DNA of 64,000 nucleotides from Algiphilus sp022763315. Lineage in GTDB: Bacteria; Pseudomonadota; Gammaproteobacteria; Nevskiales; Nevskiaceae. Made by a program: the position numbers and the translations under genes. The notes under the pieces are model-generated. The model had not been told where the DNA came from. It ran no database searches and saw nothing but the letters and a program-made list of their open reading frames with translations. The stretch lies in NCBI RefSeq assembly GCF_965249985.1, contig NZ_OZ252280.1; one strand, given 5' to 3'. Positions 8,842 to 17,290 of this stretch are shown piece by piece; positions within the stretch are counted from its first letter, which is position 1; every line of letters begins with the position of its first letter.

Positions 8842-9174
8842 GTGTTGGATCTATTGATCAGTCCCGCGTTCGCGCAGACCCAGGCGCAGGCGGAAGTCAG
8901 CCCGCTGATGCAGTTCCTCCCGCTCATCCTGCTCGTGGTGGTGTTCTATTTCCTGCTGATCCGTCCGCAGATGAAGCGCAACAAGGAGCACCGCAATATG
9001 ATCGCCAGCCTTTCGGTCGGTGATGAAGTGGTGACCGGTGGCGGCGTGGCCGGGCGCATCTCGAACCTCGGCGAACACTTCGTATCGGTGGAAATCGCCG
9101 AAGGCGTGGTCACCAAGGTGCAGAAGCAGTCGATTGCGAGCGTCCTCCCCAAGGGAACCCTCAAGGAAAGTTGA
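8842..9174 (+). CDS. yajC: Preprotein translocase subunit YajC
   Basis: The 110-residue protein has one N-terminal membrane helix (FLPLILLVVVFYFLLIRPQ) followed by RPQMKRNKEHRNMIASL and a GDEVVTGGGVAGRI block, the hallmark of YajC. It is the accessory subunit of the SecDF-YajC complex in the inner membrane, which helps the SecYEG translocon. Translation starts at GTG, with GGAG about 8 bases upstream. Length and order before secD and secF are standard. The usual upstream tgt and queA are absent; instead a divergent acyl-CoA dehydrogenase lies upstream. Confidence 0.97.
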   Translation: MLDLLISPAFAQTQAQAEVSPLMQFLPLILLVVVFYFLLIRPQMKRNKEHRNMIASLSVGDEVVTGGGVAGRISNLGEHFVSVEIAEGVVTKVQKQSIASVLPKGTLKES

Positions 9175-9257
9175 TCCGGTTCCCCGCGCCAGTCGGACCG
9201 TTGCGGGCCCACGCGCGCACCGGCCCGCCGGCCGAATTCCTCTAAGCGTTCACGCTC

Positions 9258-11111
9258 ATGAAACCCTTTGCCCTGTGGAAATACGCTGTACTCGCGATCG
9301 CCGTGGTCGTGGGTATTCTCTATGCGCTGCCGAATCTCTTCGGCGATGACCCCGCCGTGCAGATATCGCACAGTGACGGCGATCCGATCAGCGCACGCAC
9401 CCAGGAGCGCGTGGTGGAGTGGCTGGAAGACGCCGGCATCAACGTGCAGGCGGCACGCGCCACTGACGGACAGCAGATCGTACGGCTGCCGTCCAACGAG
9501 GCGCAGTTGCAGGCCGCCGAGATTCTGCGGCCCCGGCTGGATCGCGACCATGTCGTCGCGCTGAGCCGGGAGCCGCGGACGCCGCAGTGGCTGCTCGACA
9601 TCGGCGCGCGTCCGATGAATCTCGGCCTGGACTTGCGCGGCGGCGTGCACTTCCTGCTGGAAGTGGATATCCCGACCGCGCTGGAGCGGGCATCGGAACG
9701 CTATCTCACCGATCTTCCGGCCTTCCTGCGTACAGAGAATATCCGCTACACCGGCCGCACCCTCGACGATGGTTCGGTGTCGCTGGAGTTCGCTGACGTC
9801 GAACGGCGCGACAGCGCGCGCGACGTGCTCGCGGATGAATTTCCGGAGCTGCGCTTCGAGGCCAGCGACAATCCGCCCAGCCTGACCGCAGCCCTCAGCG
9901 AGGAGGAGCAGGCCCGCATTGCGGATTTCGCGGTCCGCCAGAATCTCACCACCCTGCGCAATCGTGTCAACCAGCTGGGCGTGGCGGAGCCGCTGGTGCA
10001 GCGCCAAGGCGAAGACCGCATCGTGGTGCAGCTGCCGGGCGTGCAGGACACCACCCGCGTCAAGGATCTGCTGGGCGCAACCGCGACACTGGAATACCGC
10101 GCCGTGGACGAAGACGGCGACGCGCAGCGCGCCGCCCGCACCGGCTCCGTTCCCTTTGGCAGCGAGTTGTTCTACAGCCGCGACGGTCGTCCCGTCCTGC
10201 TCAAGCGGGAGGTCATCGCCAGCGGTGATCAGCTGGTGGACGCTCAGGCCACGATCGATCAGGAAAGCGGTACGCCGGCCGTGTCGGTGACGCTGGATGG
10301 TACCGGCGCCAAGCGCATGTTCGAGTTCACGCAGAACAATGTCGGCCGGCCGATGGCGGTGCTCTATCGCGAAACCGAAGTCACCACCACCTACAACGCC
10401 AAGGGCGAGCCCATCCGCGAGATGAACGAGATCGAGGAAGTGATCTCGGTGGCGACCATCCGCGGCGTCTTCGGCAAACGCTTCCAGACCACCGGTCTGA
10501 CCAGCAACGAAGCCCGCGATCTGGCGCTCCTGCTGCGCGCCGGTGCGCTGGCCGCGCCCATCGTCATTGTCGAGGAACGCACCGTTGGCCCAAGCCTCGG
10601 CGCGGACAACATCCAACAGGGGCAGATGGCAGCGCTGGCCGGTCTGATCGCCGTGCTGATCTTCATGGCGATCTATTACAAGGTCTTCGGGCTGATCAGC
10701 AATGTGGCGCTGCTGCTCAATCTGACGCTCATCATCGCGGCCATGTCGATGATCCAGGCCACCCTCACCATGCCCGGCATTGCCGGCATCGTCCTGACCC
10801 TGGGCATGGCGGTGGACGCCAACGTGCTGATCTATGAGCGCATCCGCGAGGAAATCAAGCAGGGCATCGCGCCGCTGCCGGCGATTGATGCCGGCTACGA
10901 CCGGGCGCTGCTGACTATTGCCGATTCCCAGATCACCACCCTGATCGCCGCCGTGGTGCTGTTCGCTCTCGGCTCCGGCCCCGTGAAGGGCTTTGCCGTC
11001 ACACTCTCTATCGGTATCGCCACCTCGATGTTCACGGCCATCATTGGTACCCGGGCCATCGTGCACATGATCTATGGGCGGCGCGCGCGCATGGCCCATC
11101 TGCCCATCTAG
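9258..11111 (+). CDS. secD: Protein translocase subunit SecD
   Basis: This 617-residue inner-membrane protein uses the proton gradient to drive late steps of protein export. One N-terminal membrane helix is followed by a large periplasmic region (residues of about 35-450) with GLDLRGGVHFLLEVD near 120 and QLPGVQDTTRVKDLLGATATLEYR near 260. Five C-terminal membrane segments follow with TLGMAVDANVLIYERIREE, the conserved RND motif. Length matches gammaproteobacterial SecD. The gene lies 83 bases after yajC and 15 before secF, so the three are one operon. Confidence 0.98.
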   Translation: MKPFALWKYAVLAIAVVVGILYALPNLFGDDPAVQISHSDGDPISARTQERVVEWLEDAGINVQAARATDGQQIVRLPSNEAQLQAAEILRPRLDRDHVVALSREPRTPQWLLDIGARPMNLGLDLRGGVHFLLEVDIPTALERASERYLTDLPAFLRTENIRYTGRTLDDGSVSLEFADVERRDSARDVLADEFPELRFEASDNPPSLTAALSEEEQARIADFAVRQNLTTLRNRVNQLGVAEPLVQRQGEDRIVVQLPGVQDTTRVKDLLGATATLEYRAVDEDGDAQRAARTGSVPFGSELFYSRDGRPVLLKREVIASGDQLVDAQATIDQESGTPAVSVTLDGTGAKRMFEFTQNNVGRPMAVLYRETEVTTTYNAKGEPIREMNEIEEVISVATIRGVFGKRFQTTGLTSNEARDLALLLRAGALAAPIVIVEERTVGPSLGADNIQQGQMAALAGLIAVLIFMAIYYKVFGLISNVALLLNLTLIIAAMSMIQATLTMPGIAGIVLTLGMAVDANVLIYERIREEIKQGIAPLPAIDAGYDRALLTIADSQITTLIAAVVLFALGSGPVKGFAVTLSIGIATSMFTAIIGTRAIVHMIYGRRARMAHLPI

Positions 11112-11126
11112 CCGTCGAGGCGCTTC

Positions 11127-12059
11127 ATGCAACTGTTTGCGACCAATCCGAACATCGATTTCATGCGGGTGCGACGGCCCGCGGGCATCTTCTCCATTCT
11201 TTTGCTCGTCGCCAGCATTGTGCTGCTCGCGACGCGCGGGCTGAATCCAGGCATCGACTTCAAGGGCGGCGTGCTGGTCGAGCTCGGTTACGAACAGCCG
11301 GTGGAGCTGTCATCGGTACGCCAGGCCCTCAGTGACGCGCAATTGGGCTCGGCCAGCGTGCAGTACTTCGGTACCCAGACCGATGTCCTGGTGCGTATGG
11401 CTCCCGACGAAACCGCCGACGCTGCAGCGATCAGCGACCGCATTCTGGCGGCGCTGCGCACGGTGGGGCAGTCACCCGAGATGCGGCGCGTCGAATTCGT
11501 CGGCGCCGCAGTCGGCGACGAGCTGGCGATCGATGGCGCATTGGCGGCACTGTTCGCCCTCATCGGCATCCTGATCTATGTGGCTTTCCGCTTCGAGTGG
11601 AAATTCGCGGTGGGCGCTATCGCGGCGACCAGCCATGACGCGATCATCGTGCTGGGCTGGTTCTCGCTCCTCGGGCTGGAGTTCGACCTGACCGTGCTGG
11701 CCGCGGTGCTGGCGACCATCGGCTATTCACTCAACGACACCATCGTGGTGTACGACCGCGTCCGTGAGCGCTTTCTGGACCTGCGACGCAGCGAACCGGT
11801 AGAGGTCATCAACTCCGCCGTCAACCAGACACTGGCCCGCACCATCGTCACCAGTGGCACGACGCTGTTCGTATTGCTCGCGCTGTTCTTCCTGGGCGGG
11901 ACGGTGGTGCACAACTTCAGTACCGCACTGATCGTGGGCATCCTCGTGGGGACCTATTCCTCCATCTTCGTCGCCAGCGGCCTGTTGCCGATGCTGGGCG
12001 TGAAGCATGAGGATCTGCTGCCGCCGCAGGACGAAGACGAGGTCGACGAACTGCCGTGA
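11127..12059 (+). CDS. secF: Protein translocase subunit SecF
   Basis: The 310-residue partner of SecD has six membrane segments. GLNPGIDFKGGVLVELGY lies near residues 37-53 and GYSLNDTIVVYDRVRE near 200, the SecF counterpart of the SecD motif. The C-terminal tail is acidic (EDEVDELP). A ribosome site (GAGGCG) precedes the ATG. Its stop codon overlaps the GTG start of the next gene, a membrane permease half, which extends the sec operon in an unusual way. Confidence 0.98.
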   Translation: MQLFATNPNIDFMRVRRPAGIFSILLLVASIVLLATRGLNPGIDFKGGVLVELGYEQPVELSSVRQALSDAQLGSASVQYFGTQTDVLVRMAPDETADAAAISDRILAALRTVGQSPEMRRVEFVGAAVGDELAIDGALAALFALIGILIYVAFRFEWKFAVGAIAATSHDAIIVLGWFSLLGLEFDLTVLAAVLATIGYSLNDTIVVYDRVRERFLDLRRSEPVEVINSAVNQTLARTIVTSGTTLFVLLALFFLGGTVVHNFSTALIVGILVGTYSSIFVASGLLPMLGVKHEDLLPPQDEDEVDELP

Positions 12060-12610
12060 AGCCGTCGCCGGCAGGCGCCAAAGGCGGCGCTGGCCAACGC
12101 GATACGGTGGTGCTCGCCGTGCTGGCAGTGGCCCTGCTCACGGCCCTGGCATGGCGGGAAGGTCTCGATGAAGCAGCTGCGGCACTGACGGCCGCCCTGC
12201 GCCTGCTGTTCGCGGTAGGGCCCCTGTTCCTGCTCGGCATCGCCATTGGCGGCTGCCTCTCCGCCTTGGTGTCGACCCAGGCCGTGACCCGTCATCTTGG
12301 TAGCAGCGTCAGCTGGCGCGCCTACGGGGTGGTCGTCATTGGTGGCATGGTCACGCCCGCCGGCCCCTTTGCCGCTTTCCCGCTGCTGCTTGCTTTGCGT
12401 CAGGCCGGTGTCGCCACCGCGTTGTGTGTAGCCTATCTCACGGCCTGGGCAACACTCGGGCTGCAGCGGCTGCTGCTCTGGGAAGTGCCACTGATGGGGG
12501 CCGACTTTGCACTGCTGCGCTGGGCGGTGAGCCTGCCGCTGCCGCTGCTTGCCGCCTGGGGCGCGCAGCTGATGATGGCGTCCCGCTGGGCCGGTGGCGA
12601 TCGCCCATGA
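12056..12610 (+). CDS. Half-size permease A (ArsP/DUF318-like membrane protein)
   Basis: The 184-residue hydrophobic protein has about five membrane segments and starts with GTG inside the secF stop codon. Its second half has VTPAGPFAAFPLLLAL, VAYLTAWATLGLQRLLL and WEVPLMGADFALLRW followed by SLPLPLLA. The same pattern recurs in the next gene. The proline/glycine-rich loop before a helix, repeated in two halves, resembles the predicted permease family that includes ArsP (COG0701), normally a single protein of about 300-350 residues. Here it is split in two. The substrate is unknown, and the family assignment is by pattern only. Confidence 0.6.
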   Translation: MKPSPAGAKGGAGQRDTVVLAVLAVALLTALAWREGLDEAAAALTAALRLLFAVGPLFLLGIAIGGCLSALVSTQAVTRHLGSSVSWRAYGVVVIGGMVTPAGPFAAFPLLLALRQAGVATALCVAYLTAWATLGLQRLLLWEVPLMGADFALLRWAVSLPLPLLAAWGAQLMMASRWAGGDRP

Positions 12611-13116
12611 CTGCGCCCTGGCTCCCGCTCATGCTGCTGGTTGTGCTCTTTGTCGGGCTGGCGGGCTGGATCGGCCTACGCCGCCGCGACGCGCGGCCGG
12701 TAGCGCTAGGGGCGGCGCGACGCCAGCTGTGGTTGATTCTGCCGCGACTCCCACCGGCCCTGTTGGCAGCGGAATGCGCGCTGCGGCTGCTGCCCGAAGG
12801 CGCCCTGGCCCAATGGCTGGGCGAGGGGAGCGGCTGGCGCGGGCTGGCGCTGGCGACGGCCGTCGGGGTCGGCGTGCCTGGCGGCCCGGCCGTGGCCCTG
12901 CCCATTGCCTGGGCGCTGCTCAGCGGCGGCGCGGCAGTATCGGTTGTAGTGGCCTTCGTAACGGCCTGGTCATTGATCGCGGTCCACCGGGCCATGCTGT
13001 TTGAGTGGCCCCTGATGGGCGCTTCGTGGACGCTGCGCCGCATGCTGCTCAGTCTGCCGCTACCGCTGCTGGCAGGGGCTGCGGCCGGCGCGCTGACCCA
13101 GCTCAGCGGTGCCTGA
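12607..13116 (+). CDS. Half-size permease B, paralogue of the preceding gene
   Basis: This is a 169-residue membrane protein with four or five segments, starting at an ATGA overlap with the previous gene. VPGGPAVALPIAWAL, VAFVTAWSLIAVHRAML, FEWPLMGASWTLRR and LSLPLPLLAG align segment by segment with the first half-permease, so the two are diverged tandem copies that probably form a heterodimer. The start was chosen for the coupled overlap; the open frame continues further upstream but lies inside the first gene. Its own stop overlaps the GTG of the peptidase gene. Function not known. Confidence 0.6.
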   Translation: MTAPWLPLMLLVVLFVGLAGWIGLRRRDARPVALGAARRQLWLILPRLPPALLAAECALRLLPEGALAQWLGEGSGWRGLALATAVGVGVPGGPAVALPIAWALLSGGAAVSVVVAFVTAWSLIAVHRAMLFEWPLMGASWTLRRMLLSLPLPLLAGAAAGALTQLSGA

Positions 13117-14977
13117 GCGCCGGCTGCCCTGGGGCTTCTGGCCCGGCACGCTGCCCACTGAGGCCTTGGCCGCAGTGCCACAACTGCTGGGCTGGGCATG
13201 GGACGCGGAGCGGGATGTTCTGGCTTGGGCGCAGTGGGATCCCGCCGCCGGCAGGGCCGGCCTGTTCACCACACCGCTGGTCGATCCGGCGCGCGTCCAG
13301 CGCATCCCCGACGCGGAGCCGCGTTGCCGCGTGCACGAATACGGTGGTGTGCCGGTGATCGCTGGCAAGGGGCGCTGGCAATGGTTGTGGATCGACGATG
13401 CCAGCCAGGGCATCCACGCACTGGACCGCAACGGCGCTGTGCATGTGCTGCATGCTGCCCCCGGTCGGCGCTGTGGTGATCTGGTGCTGCGTGCCGACGG
13501 CGCGGCGCTGCTTTTCATCGAGGAGGATCTGGTTGCGGAGCAGACGCGCCTGATGCGCCTCGATTTCGGCGAGGGGGCGCAGTGCCGTGTGATGGCGGTC
13601 TCCGATGCCTTCTGCGCCGCGCCACGCTGGTCACCGGATGGGCTGCGTATCGCCTGGATCAGCTGGTCATCGACTGAAATGCCTTGGGAGTCGAGCCGGC
13701 TATGGGTTGCCGACGCCGAGGGGCAAGGCGCGCATGTCGTGGCGGGCGGTGCGGGCATCTCCGTGCTGGAGCCGGAATGGGATGCGCGGGGCCGGCTTTG
13801 GTGCCTGAGCGATGCGCAGGGTTGGTGGTGGCTATCCCGTGTCGATGCGGGCGGCACTACACCCCTGCACCGTCTCGAAGGCGTCGACATGGGACGCCCG
13901 CCCTGGCAACTCGGCTATCGACACTATGTCCTGCTGCCCGGTGGCGCGGCGGTGGTGGTGGGGATTGCGGAGGCGCGCTGCCGATTGCTGCGGCTGGACC
14001 CTGATGGCACGCACAGGGAACTGGCGAGCGACGCAACCGACATCACCCAGTTGGCGCGCTGCGGGCAACGCCTACTCTACCTTGGCGCCGGACCCCGCCA
14101 CGCTCTGGGCCTTTGGCAGCAGCCCCTCGATGGAACGGCCCCCGCAACGGCCATTGTCGGTGCTGATGTGCCGGTGGCGTCGGAGGCGGTATCCCTGCCG
14201 GAGCCGGTGCAGGCGCAAGGGCCGGCAGGCGCGATTCACGGTTATTACTACCCGCCCCGCTACCCGGGCATCCATGCGGAGCAGGCGGGGCCGCCACCCC
14301 TGATTCTGCGCGCACACGGCGGGCCGACCGCCATGCGCGCACCGGTCTTCGAGCCGGAGGTGCAGTTCTGGACTGGGCGCGGATTCGCGGTGGCGGAGCT
14401 CAATTACAGCGGCAGCAGTGGCCATGGACGCGCCTACCGCGAGCGGCTACGCGGACGGTGGGGGTTGCTGGATCGCGATGACTGTCGCGCCATGGCCCGC
14501 GCGCTGGTCGATCAGGGACGTGCCCAGGCCGGCGCTCTGTTCATTGCCGGCAACAGCGCGGGCGGACTGAGCGTGCTCAACAGTCTGCGCGGTGTCAGTC
14601 CCTTCGCCGCTGGCCTGTGCCGATGGGGGGTGGCGGATCTGGAGCGCCTGGCGGCCTGCACGCACCGTTTCGAGCGTGGCTATCTGAACCATCTGGTCGG
14701 CGCCCTGCCGGAGGCACGGGCAGCCTACCGTTGGCGTTCTCCGGTGCATCATGCGGCGCGCATTGCAGCGCCGCTGATCATGATTCAGGGGCGTGAGGAC
14801 CGCATCGTTCCGCCCGCGCAGGCAGAAGCGATGGCCGCGGCGGTGGCGGCCCAGGGCGGTCTGTGCGCGTTGCACCTCTATCCCGACGAGGGCCACGGCT
14901 TGCGTCAGGCCGCGCATCGGGCCCATGCCGTCGAGGCGGAATGGGCCTTCCTGCAGCGGCTACTGGCGGCACACTGA
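13109..14977 (+). CDS. S9 family prolyl-oligopeptidase-like serine peptidase
   Basis: This 622-residue protein has an N-terminal beta-propeller-like region (residues 1 to about 370) and a C-terminal alpha/beta-hydrolase domain. LRAHGGPTA near 400 is the oxyanion loop, and GNSAGG contains the nucleophile Ser483. Asp564 lies in REDRIV and His596 in DEGHGL, completing the triad. No signal peptide is seen, so it is probably cytoplasmic. It starts with GTG inside the end of the half-permease gene and so belongs to the sec operon transcript, but it converges on pqqE. From knowledge of Pseudomonas, an S9 peptidase (PqqH) is linked to pqq operons; that role is possible here but unproven. Confidence 0.85.
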   Translation: MPERRLPWGFWPGTLPTEALAAVPQLLGWAWDAERDVLAWAQWDPAAGRAGLFTTPLVDPARVQRIPDAEPRCRVHEYGGVPVIAGKGRWQWLWIDDASQGIHALDRNGAVHVLHAAPGRRCGDLVLRADGAALLFIEEDLVAEQTRLMRLDFGEGAQCRVMAVSDAFCAAPRWSPDGLRIAWISWSSTEMPWESSRLWVADAEGQGAHVVAGGAGISVLEPEWDARGRLWCLSDAQGWWWLSRVDAGGTTPLHRLEGVDMGRPPWQLGYRHYVLLPGGAAVVVGIAEARCRLLRLDPDGTHRELASDATDITQLARCGQRLLYLGAGPRHALGLWQQPLDGTAPATAIVGADVPVASEAVSLPEPVQAQGPAGAIHGYYYPPRYPGIHAEQAGPPPLILRAHGGPTAMRAPVFEPEVQFWTGRGFAVAELNYSGSSGHGRAYRERLRGRWGLLDRDDCRAMARALVDQGRAQAGALFIAGNSAGGLSVLNSLRGVSPFAAGLCRWGVADLERLAACTHRFERGYLNHLVGALPEARAAYRWRSPVHHAARIAAPLIMIQGREDRIVPPAQAEAMAAAVAAQGGLCALHLYPDEGHGLRQAAHRAHAVEAEWAFLQRLLAAH

Positions 14978-14992
14978 GCGCGACCGTGGCGC

Positions 14993-16159
14993 TTAGCTGT
15001 GCTCCGTGTGCTTGCGGCTTTCCGCCACGGTGCGGAACACCAGTGGATGCTCTTCCTGCCGGACGTCAGCGGCTTCGACCGCGTCCCTGACAAGGGCATG
15101 CTGTGGGGATTTGCTGCAGGCAGGGTCGGTCACCGTGGCGTCGCCGGTGAGCGCCAGTGCCTGACAGCGGCAGCCACCGTGACAACGCGTCAGTAGTTCG
15201 CAGCTGGCGCAGGGCTCAGGCTGCCAGTCATGGCCCCGAAAGCGATTGAAGGCCACGGAATCACGCCAGATGTGCGCGAGACTGTGCTCACGCACGGAGG
15301 GCAGCGCAAGACCGGGAATGGCCGCCGCGCCGTGGCAGGGGAGGGCGCGACCGTCCGGGGCTACGCCCAGGAAAGTCGAGCCCCAACCGTTCATGCAGGG
15401 CTTGGCCTTGGCGTCGAAATAGTCCGAACCCACGAAATAGATGCGCATGCGGCCTTCGGCCCGCTCGCGCCAGCGGTTGGCGACGGCTTCGGCGTGTGCC
15501 ATCTGGGCGCGCGTGGGCATCAGCGCGGCGCGGTTGCGCAGCGCCCAGCCGTGATACTGCGTGTTGGCGAGCTCGACGTGATCCGCGCCAAGGTCCCAGG
15601 CGAGCTGCAGGATGGCGTCGATACGGTCGAGGTTGTGCCGGTGCAGCACGACGTTGAACACCATCGGGTAGCCATGCGCGCGAATGGCTTCGGCCATGGC
15701 GCGCTTGTGGCCGAATCGGGCACTGCCCGCAATGGCGTCCGAAGCGATGCTGTCGTCGGCCTGGAAACTGATCTGGACGTGGTCGAGACCGGCGGCGCGC
15801 AGCGCGCCGAGGCGGTCGTGGTCCAGGCCGATGCCGGAGGTGATCAGATTGGTATAGAAGCCGAGTGTGCGGGCTTCGGCCACCAGTTCCTCCAGGTCGC
15901 GACGCAGCAGGGGCTCGCCGCCGGAGAAGCCGAGCTGCACGGCGCCCAGGGCGCGCGCCTGCCGCAGGACCGAACGCCAGCCCTCGGTATCCAGTTCATC
16001 ACGGTAGCGGGCGAAATCGAGCGGATTCGAGCAATAGGCGCACTGCAGCGGGCAGCGGTAGGTCAGCTCGGCCAGCAGCCACATCGGCAGCGGCGCGGTA
16101 TCGCCGCTGGCGCCCGCCGTGGCGTTTGTGCTGGCCTGTTCTCCCTCAGGCGGTGCCAT
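14993..16159 (-). CDS. pqqE: PqqA peptide cyclase PqqE (radical SAM)
   Basis: The 388-residue radical SAM enzyme forms the Glu-Tyr carbon-carbon crosslink in PqqA, the first step of PQQ synthesis. The CX3CX2C cluster is Cys36-Cys40-Cys43 (YRCPLQCAYCSNP), followed by LGFSGGEPLLRRDLEEL. The C-terminal SPASM region carries further cluster cysteines (CMNGWG, LPCHG, PEPCASCELLTRCHGGCRC). The start at 16159 fits the family N-terminus and overlaps pqqD by 14 bases; the frame upstream of it reads through pqqD out of phase. It is the last gene of the operon. Confidence 0.97.
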   Translation of the reverse strand: MAPPEGEQASTNATAGASGDTAPLPMWLLAELTYRCPLQCAYCSNPLDFARYRDELDTEGWRSVLRQARALGAVQLGFSGGEPLLRRDLEELVAEARTLGFYTNLITSGIGLDHDRLGALRAAGLDHVQISFQADDSIASDAIAGSARFGHKRAMAEAIRAHGYPMVFNVVLHRHNLDRIDAILQLAWDLGADHVELANTQYHGWALRNRAALMPTRAQMAHAEAVANRWRERAEGRMRIYFVGSDYFDAKAKPCMNGWGSTFLGVAPDGRALPCHGAAAIPGLALPSVREHSLAHIWRDSVAFNRFRGHDWQPEPCASCELLTRCHGGCRCQALALTGDATVTDPACSKSPQHALVRDAVEAADVRQEEHPLVFRTVAESRKHTEHS

Positions 16160-16469
16160 GGTGCTGCTGGCCCTCCTGCGCCGCATCGGAGGCCATCGGC
16201 AGGTCAATCCATCCCCGTCGCCGCGCTTCATCCAGGAAGCTGAGGACGTCATCGCGCAGATCGCTGCCAGCGAAGCGGGCCTCCAGCGCTTCCACGACGG
16301 CGTCGACACTGCGGCCGTCGCAGAGTGCGAGGATCTCCCCGGCAGGGCCATTCAGTTGCACCATGCCCTCCGGAAACAACAGGACCTGCGCATTCTGGGC
16401 GGGTTCCCACTGCAGGCGCACGCCGCGGGCGAGTGTGACCGGGGCCTGTGGATGGTCGGCGGCGCTCAT
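16146..16469 (-). CDS. pqqD: PqqA-binding chaperone PqqD
   Basis: The 107-residue winged-helix protein binds the PqqA peptide and presents it to PqqE. The pattern VRLQWEPAQNAQVLLFPEGMVQLNGPAGEILALCDG followed by a two-helix tail is typical of PqqD, which is usually about 90 residues. It overlaps pqqC by 4 bases and pqqE by 14, so the three are translationally coupled. Its separate existence matters, since in some bacteria PqqD is fused to PqqC. Confidence 0.95.
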   Translation of the reverse strand: MSAADHPQAPVTLARGVRLQWEPAQNAQVLLFPEGMVQLNGPAGEILALCDGRSVDAVVEALEARFAGSDLRDDVLSFLDEARRRGWIDLPMASDAAQEGQQHHGTA

Positions 16470-17290
16470 GCCGAGGCTCCGGCCTCGGCGTGTGTATCGG
16501 CTTCACCCGGCTCGGAGGCGCCCTCGGCAGCGGGTATGGCCTGATAGGGCGGCATATCGATCACATAGGCCAGGTACATGGCATCCAGCATGGTCCACAA
16601 CACGTCGAGCTTGAAGCGCAGGGTCGCCAGGGCGCGTTCCTGTTCGGGGCGGGTGCGGAACTCGGTGAGGGTGACTTCCAGACCATGGCGGACGTCTTCC
16701 CGCGCCTGGCCGATGCGGGTCTCGAAGTAGGCCAGCCCGGCCGGGTCGACCCAGGGGTAGTACTTGGGCCAGGTGTCGAGCCGCGAGCGGTGGGCGCGCG
16801 GCGCGAAGAGCTCCGTGAGCGAGGAACAGACCGCCTCCTGCCAGCTGTGCTGCTGGGCGAAGCGCAGGTAGGCCTCAACCGCGAAGCGCACACCGGGCAG
16901 GACTTCGTCCAGGCTTTCCATGCGCGCGCGCGATACCCCCACCGCCTCGCCCAGACGCAGCCAGGCCTCGATGCCGCCGGCGGTGTCGCCGCGACCGTCG
17001 TGATCGATGATGCGCTGGATCCAGCGACGGCGCAGGTCGCGATGGGGGCAGTTCGAAAGGATGGCTGCATCCTTGAGTGGGATGTGGATCTGGTAGTAGT
17101 AGCGATTGATTACCCAGCCCTGCATCTGCTCCCGGTTGAGCTGGCCGTCGGCCATCATGCGCTGGTAGGGGTGGTGAAAGTGGTAGTAGCGCCCCAGGGC
17201 GCGTAGCTGGCGCTCGAATTCCTCGCGCGACCAGGGTGCCGCCCCCGCTGCTGGGGGATGGGCTTCAGAACGGGATGTGCATGCCGTCAT
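16466..17290 (-). CDS. pqqC: Pyrroloquinoline-quinone synthase PqqC
   Basis: This 274-residue, cofactor-free oxidase carries out the last ring closure and eight-electron oxidation to PQQ. It has the family's all-helical composition with YYHFHHPYQRMMADGQL and NRYYYQIHIPLKDAAI near the N-terminus and FAPRAHRSRLDTWPKYYPWVD in the middle. The ATG at 17290 lies inside the end of pqqB (26-base overlap) and is the only start codon available near the conserved core; the longer open frame is pqqB out of phase. The C-terminus is slightly extended by an acidic tail. Confidence 0.95.
   Translation of the reverse strand: MTACTSRSEAHPPAAGAAPWSREEFERQLRALGRYYHFHHPYQRMMADGQLNREQMQGWVINRYYYQIHIPLKDAAILSNCPHRDLRRRWIQRIIDHDGRGDTAGGIEAWLRLGEAVGVSRARMESLDEVLPGVRFAVEAYLRFAQQHSWQEAVCSSLTELFAPRAHRSRLDTWPKYYPWVDPAGLAYFETRIGQAREDVRHGLEVTLTEFRTRPEQERALATLRFKLDVLWTMLDAMYLAYVIDMPPYQAIPAAEGASEPGEADTHAEAGASA

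Noticed and set aside
8946..11132. Long open frame (728 codons) antisense to yajC and secD
   Set aside because: It has no start region, is His/Gln/Arg-rich as shadows of high-GC genes are, and lies wholly opposite a well-conserved gene.
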